DNA of 37,400 nt from an uncultured Bacteroidia bacterium (GCA_902780175.1 CACZEU010000007.1:1-37400); one strand, 5' to 3'; shown: positions 8,214-16,482, counted from the stretch's first letter. Translations and numbers: made by a program. Notes: generated by a model not told the origin, from the sequence alone.

Positions 8214-9189
8214 TGGTCCCCTGTTTTTTCTGGCGTTCCCCCATCGTCGCCGTGGTCGGCGGGCCGGAGAGGATCTCCGAATTGCGCTTGCCAATCATCG
8301 CACGGTACTCTTCCACCGGCATACCCATATCCATGAAACTCATAGGGTTGATCTGGTTGCCCTTGAACAGCACCTCGTAATGCAGATGCGGCCCGGTGGC
8401 CTTGCCGGACTTGCCCACTTCGCCGATCTTGTCGCCGCGCAGAAGTGCCTGTCCGACACCGACATCCACCGTATTCAGGTGGGCGTACCGGGTCTTGTAA
8501 CCGAAGCCGTGATTGATGACGACCTCGTTGCCGTAGCCGTCGTACTTGAAATCGACCTTCTCCACCACGCCGTCACCGGTGGCATAAACCGGATTGCCGA
8601 TATGGGACGCGAAATCCTGTCCCATATGGCGGGCGGTATGGCCGTAAACGGGGTCCGTCCTAGTGCCGAACGGGCTGGAAAGATGATACGTCCCCTTCTT
8701 GGGAAGCAACGGCGGCACGGCCGGAATATGGGCCACGATGTCGCCGGCCTCCTTGGCCACGAGCGCCACCTCGCCGAGCGAAGAAATCTGTATGCCGATA
8801 CGGGCGGAAACCACGTCCAGGCGGCGGTCCAGCGCCGCAATCTCACTGAGGGTGGAATCCACATAACTGGAATCCGGAATGGGCTCCAGAGCGAAAATCG
8901 AACGGTAAACCAGGTCGTTGCGGGCCTCGACGTCGCTGAGCATCGACTCATAGACGTCCAGCTTGTGCCTGACGACGCCCACCCGCGACTGCCAGGCGTC
9001 GTTCTGCCTGCGCAGGATAGCCGTCTTGGGAAGGTCCTTGCCGAGATACGCAAAATAGAACCAATACACCCCGCCCACCACGGCAACGGCGCCTACGGCC
9101 ATGACCAGATAGAGGATGACAGCCAGCCACCAGGGCAGGGTACGTTCCTCATAGCTGAGAGTATCAGGATTCCAAACGATGCGTTTCAC
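8200..9189 (-). CDS. M23-family metallopeptidase, membrane anchored (first of tandem pair)
   Basis: 329-aa LytM-type zinc endopeptidase, probably acting on peptidoglycan. A membrane helix lies at about 20-46, followed by a coiled-coil linker. The M23 core has H188 and D192 in RHMGQDF, H237 in YAHL, and HLH at 268-270, so it should be catalytically competent. It is paralogous in layout to the next gene, and the two overlap by 14 nt. The start codon is GTG at 9189. A TATATTTG box ends only 4 nt upstream, so the transcript may be leaderless. The MerR gene is probably third in this operon. Confidence 0.93.
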   Translation of the reverse strand: MKRIVWNPDTLSYEERTLPWWLAVILYLVMAVGAVAVVGGVYWFYFAYLGKDLPKTAILRRQNDAWQSRVGVVRHKLDVYESMLSDVEARNDLVYRSIFALEPIPDSSYVDSTLSEIAALDRRLDVVSARIGIQISSLGEVALVAKEAGDIVAHIPAVPPLLPKKGTYHLSSPFGTRTDPVYGHTARHMGQDFASHIGNPVYATGDGVVEKVDFKYDGYGNEVVINHGFGYKTRYAHLNTVDVGVGQALLRGDKIGEVGKSGKATGPHLHYEVLFKGNQINPMSFMDMGMPVEEYRAMIGKRNSEILSGPPTTATMGERQKKQGTNGRQ

Positions 9190-9193
9190 GCTG

Positions 9194-9201
9194 CAAATAT
9201 A
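9194..9201 (-). promoter_or_regulatory. Putative -7 promoter element abutting the M23 start
   Basis: The minus strand reads TATATTTG followed by CAGC and the GTG start of the first M23 gene. This fits the Bacteroidetes TAnnTTTG element. Transcription normally begins about 5-8 nt after this box, which would be at or within the start codon. Confidence 0.45.
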
Positions 9202-9226
9202 CTAATTAATTGCGAATTAGCCACTG

Positions 9227-9625
9227 TTATCTAAAGTTGACGGAGCCCCCGGTGTACACAGGCACGAAGGCAGCGGGATAGTATTCAATAACCGGGCCGC
9301 CATCACCGAAAACCACACTGAGAACGTCAAACTGCACCTCCTCAATTCCGGAAGGAGCGTCATCCGAATGGATAAAATCCTGCGCCGCACGCACCATATG
9401 CCGCCGCTTGTCCTGGTTCACATTGAACTCAGGAGGCACCGGAGCCCCCTCCGTACGGGTCTTAACCTCAACGATATGAAGCGTATCCCCGCGAAGGGAA
9501 ATGACATCAAGTTCCAGATGACCTGCGCGCCAGTTGCGCCTCAGGATACGATGGCCCTCACCGAGAAGGAAACTGCAAGCCTCCTGCTCACCCCGGGCCC
9601 CCAGGGTCTGCGACGAAGTTTTCAT
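9227..9625 (-). CDS. YraN family protein (UPF0102), endonuclease-like fold
   Basis: 132-aa protein of the UPF0102/YraN family, whose fold resembles Holliday-junction resolvases. The biological role is unproven. Diagnostic stretches are GARGEQEACSFL (9-20), HLELDVI (36-42) and IVEVKTR (51-57), which supply the Glu, Asp and ExK residues of the nuclease-like site. It lies 17 nt after the LptF/LptG-Fmt gene and is probably the last gene of the alaS run. Confidence 0.92.
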   Translation of the reverse strand: MKTSSQTLGARGEQEACSFLLGEGHRILRRNWRAGHLELDVISLRGDTLHIVEVKTRTEGAPVPPEFNVNQDKRRHMVRAAQDFIHSDDAPSGIEEVQFDVLSVVFGDGGPVIEYYPAAFVPVYTGGSVNFR

Positions 9626-9642
9626 AGCCGGGACAGTTCAAA

Positions 9643-12129
9643 TCATACACAAATATGTTTCTCCGGATTGCGGAACCCAGCAAGGAACGCCCGCACATCC
9701 ATACGTTTCTTACCCTCAAGCTGCAGGTCCAGCACACTGACGGCACCATCGCCCGTAGCTATGCCCAGATAACTCTTCCCGTCGGTAAACAACCGCCCGG
9801 GCTCCAGTTTCCCAACGCCCTCCGGCAGTGTCTCCATCCTCTCCACCTTGAATATCTTAAGCTGAAGCCCATGGCCACTTGAATGGGAGGGGCCCGCAGG
9901 CGCAGCCTGTGGGAGGGACGGAGCGAAGCGGAGGTCTGGGGAATCGGAAGTCTCTCCGGCATCGGCCAGCTCAGTATAAGCTACAGGATAAGGAGAAAGC
10001 CCGCGAACCAGATTCCAGACCTCGGCAGAAGACCTGTTCCAATCAATCCGCGTATTCTCCCGCGTGAGCTTGGGAGCCGGACGCAGCACCTCCGAACCCT
10101 GAACGAACGAACGCTGAGTACGCAACTCCACATTCCGCTGGATCAACAGCTCAGCGGTATCGCAGACCACATCGCACCCCATAGCCATAAGCTTGTCGTG
10201 CAACGTCCCGGCATCATCGGTATTCTCGATCCTGCACTCCTGACGCAGGATGATACCGCCCGTATCTATATTCTTATCCAGCATGAAAGTAGTCACGCCG
10301 GTAATCTTCTCGCCGTTGATGATGGCCCAGTTGATAGGCGCAGCGCCGCGATACTGAGGAAGCAACGACGCATGCAGGTTGAACGTCCCCAGGCGCGGCA
10401 TCTTCCAGACCTCCTCCGGCAACATACGGAACGCCACCACCACGAAAAGGTCGGCCTTCCATGCGGCCAGCTGCCTCAGGAACTCAGGATCCTTAAGCTT
10501 GAGAGGCTGAAGCACAGGGATGCCATGCTCCACCGCATACTTCTTCACCGCACTCTCGTTGACCTTGAGCCCGCGCCCGCTGGGCTTGTCGGCGACCGTA
10601 ACGACACCGACCACCTTGTAGCGCCGGTGCCTCAGGGCGTCCAGCTGGGCGACAGCGAACTCCGGAGTGCCCATAAACACGATGCGCGGCTTGCGGAAGA
10701 AGCCCGCGACGGCGCTGAGTACCTTGCGCCAGGTAGCCTTGACAGTATCCATATTGAAAAGTTCAGCGTCCCTGATGGCCTTGTACGTAAAGAACACGCC
10801 GATCGGCGCCAATATGTACGAGGCCACGAAAACGCCGTTGAAAGGATCGATCGAACCGTCCTTCGCAAGCTTGGTACCGGTGATATCCACGATCCAGTAA
10901 AGCACGAAGAACAGCATCGAGAAAATCGCGCTCAGGCCGATTCCGCCCTTCTTGATCATTGCACCGATGGGAGCGCCGATGAAGAACAGCAGGAAGCAGC
11001 AAAGAGCCGTTGCGAACTTCTTGAAAAGCTCCACGGAAGTCCTCCGGAGGTAGAAAGTGGACTGGAAGACGTCGTGGTTGTAGCTCAGCACCTCGCCGTT
11101 CAGGCGGTCCGCCTGCGCGGAAGCGGCCTCATAAGCCTTGCTCACGGACTCGTAATCATTCCAGTGAAGGAACTTGTCCGAGGAATAGAAAGCATGGAGG
11201 TCTCCTCTTGTCGCCGTGTCCAGCTGCTCGCGCAGGCTGATGGACGCATCCCTGCGGAAACGGTTGTAATGGTTCTCCCAGGCCTGAGCATTGTGCCTTT
11301 CCAGAGAGTCCTTCTGGGTGGACAGCTGGTCGAGGCGCATGGACTTGGCCTGGTCGGAGAAACGCACGGAATCGGACTTCTCGAAGGCGTAATTCTTCAG
11401 CGGGATGAGCAGGTTCTCCTCGGCGAAATCGACCCTGCTGAGGGCCAGGGACGTATCCCTGTAAGACAGCTGGTTGGTCTCCGAGTAATTGGAGCCGTTG
11501 TAGAGGGTGAAGGTCAGGTAGTCCTTCGCCTTGCTCATGCGGAGCACTGCGGAATCGGCGATGATGATGGACGTATTGCCCTTGCGGGAGGTGTGGTCGT
11601 ACACCTGTACACGGTGCATCATTCCTGTCTCGTCGTTCTGGTCCTCAACCCGGAGCACATACCCGTCGATTCCCTCGTAGAAGGTACCGGAAGGGATTTT
11701 GATGCTGCCCTTGGTGCGGGTGATGTCGTCACGAAGGGTGAAGATCTCGTTGTACGCCTTGGGCACCAGGTTGTTGGTGATGAAGAACGCGCCGACGGAG
11801 ATGATGGCCGCCGTGACTATCAGCGGAGCGATGAGCCTGCCGAGGGATATTCCTGCAGCCTTGATGGCCATCAGCTCCTTGTTCTCTCCCATCTGGCCGA
11901 TGACCATCATGGAGGAAAGGAGGACGGCCAGCGGAAGGGCCGTAGGAAGGATGGTGCAGGCGCCCCACATCATGAATTCCAGGATGACGCCGAGCCCGAG
12001 GCCCTTGCCCACGAGCTCGTCGATATAGATCCAGAGGAACTGCATCACGAGGACAAAGATCACGAGGAAGAGTATCGCGACGAACGGTCCGATAAACGCC
12101 TTGAGTGTGAATTTGTCCAGTTTCCTCAT
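9643..12129 (-). CDS. fmt: LptF/LptG-family permease fused to methionyl-tRNA formyltransferase
   Basis: One uninterrupted 828-codon frame that joins two unrelated enzymes. Residues 1 to about 460 form a YjgP/YjgQ (LptF/LptG) permease: membrane helices near 10-35, 45-75 and 95-120, a large periplasmic part, and further helices near 365-455. Such permeases pull lipopolysaccharide from the inner membrane. Residues about 479-828 form Fmt, which formylates initiator Met-tRNA. It begins RIVFMGTPEFAV and has SLLPQYRGAAPIN, with N584, H586 and D622 as the expected catalytic residues. No stop or obvious new start separates the parts; M460 is the only nearby internal ATG, and it has no clear Shine-Dalgarno. 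A proline-rich insertion lies at about 726-756. The gene starts 15 nt after alaS. Confidence 0.92.
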   Translation of the reverse strand: MRKLDKFTLKAFIGPFVAILFLVIFVLVMQFLWIYIDELVGKGLGLGVILEFMMWGACTILPTALPLAVLLSSMMVIGQMGENKELMAIKAAGISLGRLIAPLIVTAAIISVGAFFITNNLVPKAYNEIFTLRDDITRTKGSIKIPSGTFYEGIDGYVLRVEDQNDETGMMHRVQVYDHTSRKGNTSIIIADSAVLRMSKAKDYLTFTLYNGSNYSETNQLSYRDTSLALSRVDFAEENLLIPLKNYAFEKSDSVRFSDQAKSMRLDQLSTQKDSLERHNAQAWENHYNRFRRDASISLREQLDTATRGDLHAFYSSDKFLHWNDYESVSKAYEAASAQADRLNGEVLSYNHDVFQSTFYLRRTSVELFKKFATALCCFLLFFIGAPIGAMIKKGGIGLSAIFSMLFFVLYWIVDITGTKLAKDGSIDPFNGVFVASYILAPIGVFFTYKAIRDAELFNMDTVKATWRKVLSAVAGFFRKPRIVFMGTPEFAVAQLDALRHRRYKVVGVVTVADKPSGRGLKVNESAVKKYAVEHGIPVLQPLKLKDPEFLRQLAAWKADLFVVVAFRMLPEEVWKMPRLGTFNLHASLLPQYRGAAPINWAIINGEKITGVTTFMLDKNIDTGGIILRQECRIENTDDAGTLHDKLMAMGCDVVCDTAELLIQRNVELRTQRSFVQGSEVLRPAPKLTRENTRIDWNRSSAEVWNLVRGLSPYPVAYTELADAGETSDSPDLRFAPSLPQAAPAGPSHSSGHGLQLKIFKVERMETLPEGVGKLEPGRLFTDGKSYLGIATGDGAVSVLDLQLEGKKRMDVRAFLAGFRNPEKHICV
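9885..9938. repeat. Palindromic GC-rich insertion inside the Fmt coding region
   Basis: Plus-strand CCCGCAGGC (9893-9901), loop GCA, GCCTGTGGG (9905-9913) forms a 9-bp hairpin with one mismatch. It is flanked by two copies of GGGAGGG (9885-9891 and 9911-9917) and followed by a GGAGCGAAGCGG segment. In the protein it lies in an extra Pro/Ala/Ser-rich loop, between the conserved PYPVAYTEL and LKIFKVE segments of the Fmt C-terminal domain. The element keeps the reading frame. Its outer borders are estimates. Confidence 0.5.
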
Positions 12130-12144
12130 CCCGGAAAGGGTATT

Positions 12145-14781
12145 TTAACGGGTAGCCGCAGCGACGAGGGCGTCGAGGGCGTCCTTCAGGCCTGCAAGAT
12201 TCTTGCCACCGGCAGTGGCGATACCGGGCTGGCCGCCGCCTCCGCCCTGGATGAACTGGGCGCCCTCGCGGATGTCCTTGCCGGCATTGCGGCCGGAGGC
12301 GACGAGGTCGCTGGAGTACATCAGGAGCAACTGGGGCTTGCCGGATGCCTCGTAGGCGGCTACGAGGGCGGTATTCTTAAGTTCGCCCTGGAGTGCGAGG
12401 GCCGCGTTGCGAAGCATCGCAGGGTCGATTTCCAGGTTGGTTGCAGGAGATAGGGTGATAAGCTTGATGCCGCCGCGGTCTTCGGCCTTCTGGCTGAGAG
12501 TGCGGGCGAATTCAGCGGCCTTGGCCTTGGCGAACTCTTCCGCCTGTTTCTTGAAGGTGGCGTTGTCTTCTACCATCTTCTGGATGGCTCCGGCAAGGTC
12601 GGGGACGTTGTTGAAGAAGGAACGGGCGGTCTTGAGCATGGTCTGCATGCCGAAGACGAGCTGTTCGGCGTCTTCTCCGGTGACGGCCTCGATACGGCGT
12701 ACGCCGGCGGCGATTGCGGATTCGCCCACAATCTTGAACAGGCCGATATTGCCGGTGGCGCTGGTGTGGCAGCCGCCGCAGAGCTCCACGCTGGGGCCGA
12801 AACGGACCACGCGGACGCGGTCGCCGTACTTCTCGCCGAAGAGGGCCATCGCACCGAGGCTCTTCGCCTCTTCCATGGTGGCGTCGCGCTTCTCATTCAG
12901 GGGGAAGTTGCTGCGGATGAGCTCGTTGACCCTGCGCTCCACGGCCGCAATCTGCTCGTCGCTGAGTTTCTCGAAATGGGAGAAGTCGAAGCGGAAGCCC
13001 TTGTCGTGCACGTAGGAACCCTTCTGTTCGACGTGGGTGCCGAGGATTTCGCGGAGGGCCCTGTGCATGAGGTGGGTGCAGCTGTGGTTGTTGGCTATCT
13101 TCTGGCGGCGGGGGGCGTCGACGGTCAGTGTGAATTCTCCGGTGCAGTCGGCGGGAAGGCGCTCGGCGATGTGGATCGTGAGGTCGTTCTCCTTGACGGT
13201 ATTGAGAATCCTGATGCATTCGCCGTCGGGTGCGGTGACGGTGCCGGTGTCGCCTATTTCGCCGCCCATCTCTCCATAGAACGGGGTGCGGTCGAATACG
13301 AGCTGGAGCATCTCCTTGTTCTTCTGGACCACGGTGCGGCTCTTCAGCAGGCGGGCGCCGGAGACCTCGGTGGTGTCGAACCCGACGAATTCGACGTCCT
13401 CGCCGTCGTGATAGACGGTCCAGTCGCCGAAGGTGTTGGCGGTGGCGTTTCGGGCGCGGTCTTTCTGCTGCTGGAGTTCAGCCTTGAATCCGTCGAGGTC
13501 GACGGTGTAACCGCGTTCGGCGGCGATGAGTTCGGTGAGGTCGATGGGGAATCCGAAGGTGTCGAAAAGCTTGAAGGCCTCGGAACCGGGGATGACCTTG
13601 GTGGAGGCGTTGCGCTCGATGCAGTCGTCAAGAAGCTTGATGCCGCGGTCCAGCGTGCGCAGGAAGGCCATTTCCTCCTCGCGGATGACGGACTCTATGA
13701 GTTTCTGCTGCCTGGGGAGCTCGGGGTAGGCCTCGCCCATGTCGTCGATGAGCTGCTGCACGAGGGTGCAGAGGAAGGGCTCGCTGAGGCCCAGGAAGGT
13801 GTAACCGTAACGGACGGCACGGCGGAGGATGCGGCGGATGACGTATCCGGCCTTGACGTTGCTGGGAAGCTGGCCGTCGGCGATGGAGAAGGATATGGCG
13901 CGGATGTGGTCGGCGATGACGCGCATGGCGACGTCGGTATCGTGGCTCTCGCCGTACCTGTGGCCGCTGAGCTCGCCGATTTTTGCGAGCATGCCGGTGA
14001 AGACGTCGGAGTCGTAGTTGCTGTTCTTGCCCTGGAGCACGGCGCAGAGGCGTTCGAAGCCCATGCCGGTGTCGATGTTCTTGGCGGGAAGGGGCTCCAG
14101 GTGGCCGTCGGCGAAACGCTGGAACTGCATGAAGACGAGGTTCCAGATTTCGATCACGTGGGGGTCGGACTTGTTGACGAGTTCGGCTCCCGAGAGGCCT
14201 GTGGCCTGTTTTTCCTCCGGGGTGCGGATGTCGATATGGACCTCCGAGCAGGGACCGCAGGGGCCGGTGTCGCCCATTTCCCAGAAGTTGTCGTGCTTGT
14301 TGCCGAGAAGTATGTGGTCCTCGGGGAGGTGCTTGAGCCAGGCTTCCCTGGCTTCCTGGTCCATGGCGGTGCCGTCTTCTGCCGAACCCTCGAACACGGT
14401 GGCGTAGAGGAGGTTCTTGTCGATCTTATAGACCTCGGTGAGAAGCTCCCAGGCCCAGTCGATGGCCTCGGTCTTGAAGTAATCGCCGAAACTCCAGTTG
14501 CCGAGCATCTCGAACATCGTGTGGTGGTAGGTGTCGTGGCCGACCTCCTCCAGGTCATTGTGCTTGCCGCTCACACGCAAGCACTTCTGGGTATCGGCAG
14601 CGCGGTTGAACGCGGTGCTCTTATTGCCGAGGAAAATGTCCTTGAACTGGTTCATCCCGGCATTGGTAAACATAAGGGTGGGGTCGTTCTTGACGACCAT
14701 AGGTGCGGAGGGCACAATCGTGTGCCCTTTGGAGGCGAAGAAGTCGAGGAACTTCTGCCGTATTTCTTTCGATGTCAACAT
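12145..14781 (-). CDS. alaS: Alanine--tRNA ligase
   Basis: Class II aminoacyl-tRNA synthetase that charges tRNA-Ala and edits mischarged Ser/Gly, 878 aa, near the family's usual 875. The catalytic core begins LTSKEIRQKFLDFFASKGH and contains FTNAGMNQFKD. The editing domain has the zinc ligands HSCTH and CGGCH. The C-terminal part carries a Gly-rich GGGGGQPG stretch typical of AlaS. ATG at 14781 is chosen; the frame extends three codons to a TTG at 14790, but that lies inside the putative -7 box. The gene precedes the LptF/LptG-Fmt gene by 15 nt. Confidence 0.97.
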   Translation of the reverse strand: MLTSKEIRQKFLDFFASKGHTIVPSAPMVVKNDPTLMFTNAGMNQFKDIFLGNKSTAFNRAADTQKCLRVSGKHNDLEEVGHDTYHHTMFEMLGNWSFGDYFKTEAIDWAWELLTEVYKIDKNLLYATVFEGSAEDGTAMDQEAREAWLKHLPEDHILLGNKHDNFWEMGDTGPCGPCSEVHIDIRTPEEKQATGLSGAELVNKSDPHVIEIWNLVFMQFQRFADGHLEPLPAKNIDTGMGFERLCAVLQGKNSNYDSDVFTGMLAKIGELSGHRYGESHDTDVAMRVIADHIRAISFSIADGQLPSNVKAGYVIRRILRRAVRYGYTFLGLSEPFLCTLVQQLIDDMGEAYPELPRQQKLIESVIREEEMAFLRTLDRGIKLLDDCIERNASTKVIPGSEAFKLFDTFGFPIDLTELIAAERGYTVDLDGFKAELQQQKDRARNATANTFGDWTVYHDGEDVEFVGFDTTEVSGARLLKSRTVVQKNKEMLQLVFDRTPFYGEMGGEIGDTGTVTAPDGECIRILNTVKENDLTIHIAERLPADCTGEFTLTVDAPRRQKIANNHSCTHLMHRALREILGTHVEQKGSYVHDKGFRFDFSHFEKLSDEQIAAVERRVNELIRSNFPLNEKRDATMEEAKSLGAMALFGEKYGDRVRVVRFGPSVELCGGCHTSATGNIGLFKIVGESAIAAGVRRIEAVTGEDAEQLVFGMQTMLKTARSFFNNVPDLAGAIQKMVEDNATFKKQAEEFAKAKAAEFARTLSQKAEDRGGIKLITLSPATNLEIDPAMLRNAALALQGELKNTALVAAYEASGKPQLLLMYSSDLVASGRNAGKDIREGAQFIQGGGGGQPGIATAGGKNLAGLKDALDALVAAATR

Positions 14782-14787
14782 AGTCTG

Positions 14788-14795
14788 CAAAGATA
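14788..14795 (-). promoter_or_regulatory. Putative -7 promoter element of alaS
   Basis: The minus strand reads TATCTTTG, then CAGACT, then the ATG of alaS. The box matches TAnnTTTG and ends 6 nt before the start codon, so transcription would begin at or very near the ATG. Confidence 0.5.
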
Positions 14796-14888
14796 CTGAT
14801 AATTTTTTAAAGAACGGCCGCTTATGCTACCCACCCTGGATCGTTTTTGGGATTTTTGATTCTATCGGCCATTTCCCTGCCAAACTTT

Positions 14889-15098
14889 CCCCCGCCAAGG
14901 TGCACCGATGGTCCAACGGATGGACCACCGGGAAAGGTTTCCACCGCCAAGCTGCACCGATGGTCCAACGAATGGACCACCGGGAAAGGTTTCCACCGGC
15001 CAAGCTGCACCGATGGTCCAACAAATGGACCACCGGGAAAGGTTTCCCCCGCCAAGCAGCACCGATGGTCCAACGAATGGACCACCGGGCAAAGGCTT
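14889..15098. repeat. Tandem array of four REP-like units of about 52 bp
   Basis: Four consecutive units start at 14889, 14941, 14993 and 15046 (spacings 52, 52 and 53). Each contains GGTCCA-N5-TGGACC with the outer stem extended by CCG/CGG, plus a GGAAAGGTTTCC-type inner palindrome at most unit junctions. The stems are constant while the 5-nt loop varies (ACGGA, ACGAA, ACAAA, ACGAA). The array fills most of the 345-bp gap between the RAYT gene and alaS. Open frames across it are repeat artefacts. Similar units lie at 16546-16685 in the same orientation. Confidence 0.9.
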
Positions 15099-15126
15099 CC
15101 GCAAAACAAAGTAGTCAATGACAACC

Positions 15127-15984
15127 TTAAATATTGTCTATCATTACCGCAGCATCAGAATAAGAAATCCCTGTCACACGGCAAACCTGGCCTATATCTG
15201 CGCTAAAACGGCGCCTCAGCTGATCCAACAAAAGACCCTTCTGATAATTGTCCAAATCATTAATACATTGCGCCCGGAACAATGATCTTATCAAATCATT
15301 GCAGGCAGAGAGAATAAGTTGGTCACTGAATGTTGGGGCAGCCGATTTCTCCAGCCGGATCTTGGCCTTAGAGGAATTGTTAATAAAATGGTTAAGGCCC
15401 TTTGGTGTGCGGAATAAACTTTCTACTTGCCTGACGGGAATAAAAGAAGAAGGAAGAATATAGCCTTCTTCAGAAATACAATAGCTTTGTGGAAGTGAGA
15501 CTTTGCTATGAAGCAGCTTCCTTTGCTTATTCCTTGTAAAACAGCTCAATTGCCTGCCAGTCTTCGGGTTAAGATTAAAAAAAGTGTCACCGGTCCCCCA
15601 AGGATACATTGCGGGATTCAGGCACAGATTTGCAGCCACCGGGTTCACGATGACATAAGCGATACCTTTTTGCAGAGATTCGTCTTCAAGCCTTAATGGC
15701 CTGATATCAAACTTCAGTCGCCTCAAAAATTCCTTGCCACCATACTTGCGCTGATAGTAAGCACTATAGAACTTTTTGAAACGGTTGATAAATTTCTCGG
15801 CTTTCTCGCTAGAGCAAATCAGCACAAAGTGAACGTGGTTCGACATCAGGACGAAAGACAAAACAGTTACGCCTGAGAGGAAAGCAACAATTGCCACAAA
15901 ATTCATAGCGGCAATAAAATCTTCGTTGTCCTTGAATAACAAACTTCGCTCAAGGTGAGCTGTAGAGGCTAAAAAGTATTTCAT
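15127..15984 (-). CDS. REP-associated tyrosine transposase (RAYT), Y1/HUH family
   Basis: 285-aa single-strand DNA transposase-like protein. The HUH motif is SNHVHFVL, with H50 and H52, preceded by the family's YFLAST...LLFKDNEDF region. The catalytic tyrosine probably lies in the helix FKKFYSAYYQRKYG (about 69-82). A helical C-terminal extension (about 215-285) resembles the DnaA-C-like tail of some larger RAYTs. Such proteins bind and cleave REP hairpins; they are domesticated relatives of IS200 transposases. GGTCCA hairpin arrays stand directly after it and again about 560 bp upstream, fitting a RAYT with its substrate. Base composition is visibly AT-richer than neighbouring genes. Confidence 0.88.
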   Translation of the reverse strand: MKYFLASTAHLERSLLFKDNEDFIAAMNFVAIVAFLSGVTVLSFVLMSNHVHFVLICSSEKAEKFINRFKKFYSAYYQRKYGGKEFLRRLKFDIRPLRLEDESLQKGIAYVIVNPVAANLCLNPAMYPWGTGDTFFNLNPKTGRQLSCFTRNKQRKLLHSKVSLPQSYCISEEGYILPSSFIPVRQVESLFRTPKGLNHFINNSSKAKIRLEKSAAPTFSDQLILSACNDLIRSLFRAQCINDLDNYQKGLLLDQLRRRFSADIGQVCRVTGISYSDAAVMIDNI

Positions 15985-16023
15985 AAGTTTACAATTTAAG
16001 TGATAAAAAAGTGAACTATAGAC

Positions 16024-16470
16024 TCATTCAATTCGTCGCCAGATTGCAGTTTCACCTATTCCCAAAACGGTGCCTCTGACTTTCAGGACTTTTGCAGAAT
16101 CAAAAGAGACTGTGACAGCAACCTTTATTCCTCTATTCGGGTCATATATTTTGGTGCCGCTCCAATTCTTCTTGTCAGCATTGTACTTAAGGCCAGCGAA
16201 TAATACCACCTGGTCAATCGGTGTAGCGCGGAGAGTTTTGTCCGGATTCTTAGTATCAGTATTGACGTGACCGTTCTTGTCTAAAAGGTCAGCCACCCAA
16301 TAGATCTGAGCCTTGTATGTTCCATCTGAAGATTTGGTAATATTAACACGATATGCATCCAAACCTTCTTCCGCCTCGTATTTCCCCACTATATTATCTG
16401 CATTCTCATTCTGCGCCATCAAGATAGCACCGAATAAAAGGAATAAAACAAAAAGCACAAACCTTTTCAT
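16024..16470 (-). CDS. DUF2147 family secreted protein
   Basis: 148-aa exported protein with a signal peptide (about 1-19, ending MAQ). The mature part matches DUF2147: an opening IVGKYEAEEG, central DTKNPDKTLRATPI and LFAGLKYNADKKNWSG, then KIYDPNRGIK and a closing VRGTVLGIGETAIWRR. The family is predicted to form a beta-rich, possibly ligand-binding fold; function is unknown. It lies between the RAYT gene and the second repeat array and shares the island's AT-rich composition, so it may have been acquired with it (inference). A near-match -7 box (TATATTTA, 16475-16482) ends 4 nt before its ATG. Confidence 0.85.
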   Translation of the reverse strand: MKRFVLFVLFLLFGAILMAQNENADNIVGKYEAEEGLDAYRVNITKSSDGTYKAQIYWVADLLDKNGHVNTDTKNPDKTLRATPIDQVVLFAGLKYNADKKNWSGTKIYDPNRGIKVAVTVSFDSAKVLKVRGTVLGIGETAIWRRIE

Positions 16471-16474
16471 ACCG

Positions 16475-16482
16475 TAAATATA
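16475..16482 (-). promoter_or_regulatory. Possible -7 promoter element of the DUF2147 gene
   Basis: The minus strand reads TATATTTA, one mismatch from TAnnTTTG, ending 4 nt before the ATG at 16470. The spacing resembles that seen for the first M23 gene and alaS. Confidence 0.3.

Noticed and set aside
9203..9221. CTAATT...AATTAG inverted repeat as a terminator after the YraN gene
   Set aside because: The stem is only six A/T-rich pairs and lacks a G/C core and a T-tract.
10752..10752. Separate fmt gene starting at internal ATG M460
   Set aside because: No stop codon separates it from the permease and no clear ribosome binding site precedes it. It cannot be wholly excluded, because Bacteroidetes do not depend on Shine-Dalgarno sequences.
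14889..15098. CRISPR array
   Set aside because: The units are contiguous, with no unique spacers of regular length between conserved repeats, and no cas genes are present. The palindromic tandem structure fits REP-like DNA.
14531..15206. Several open frames encoding repeated MVQRMDH or WSNEWTTGK segments
   Set aside because: They arise from translating the ~52-bp repeats in different frames on both strands. No start signal or conserved domain supports a protein.
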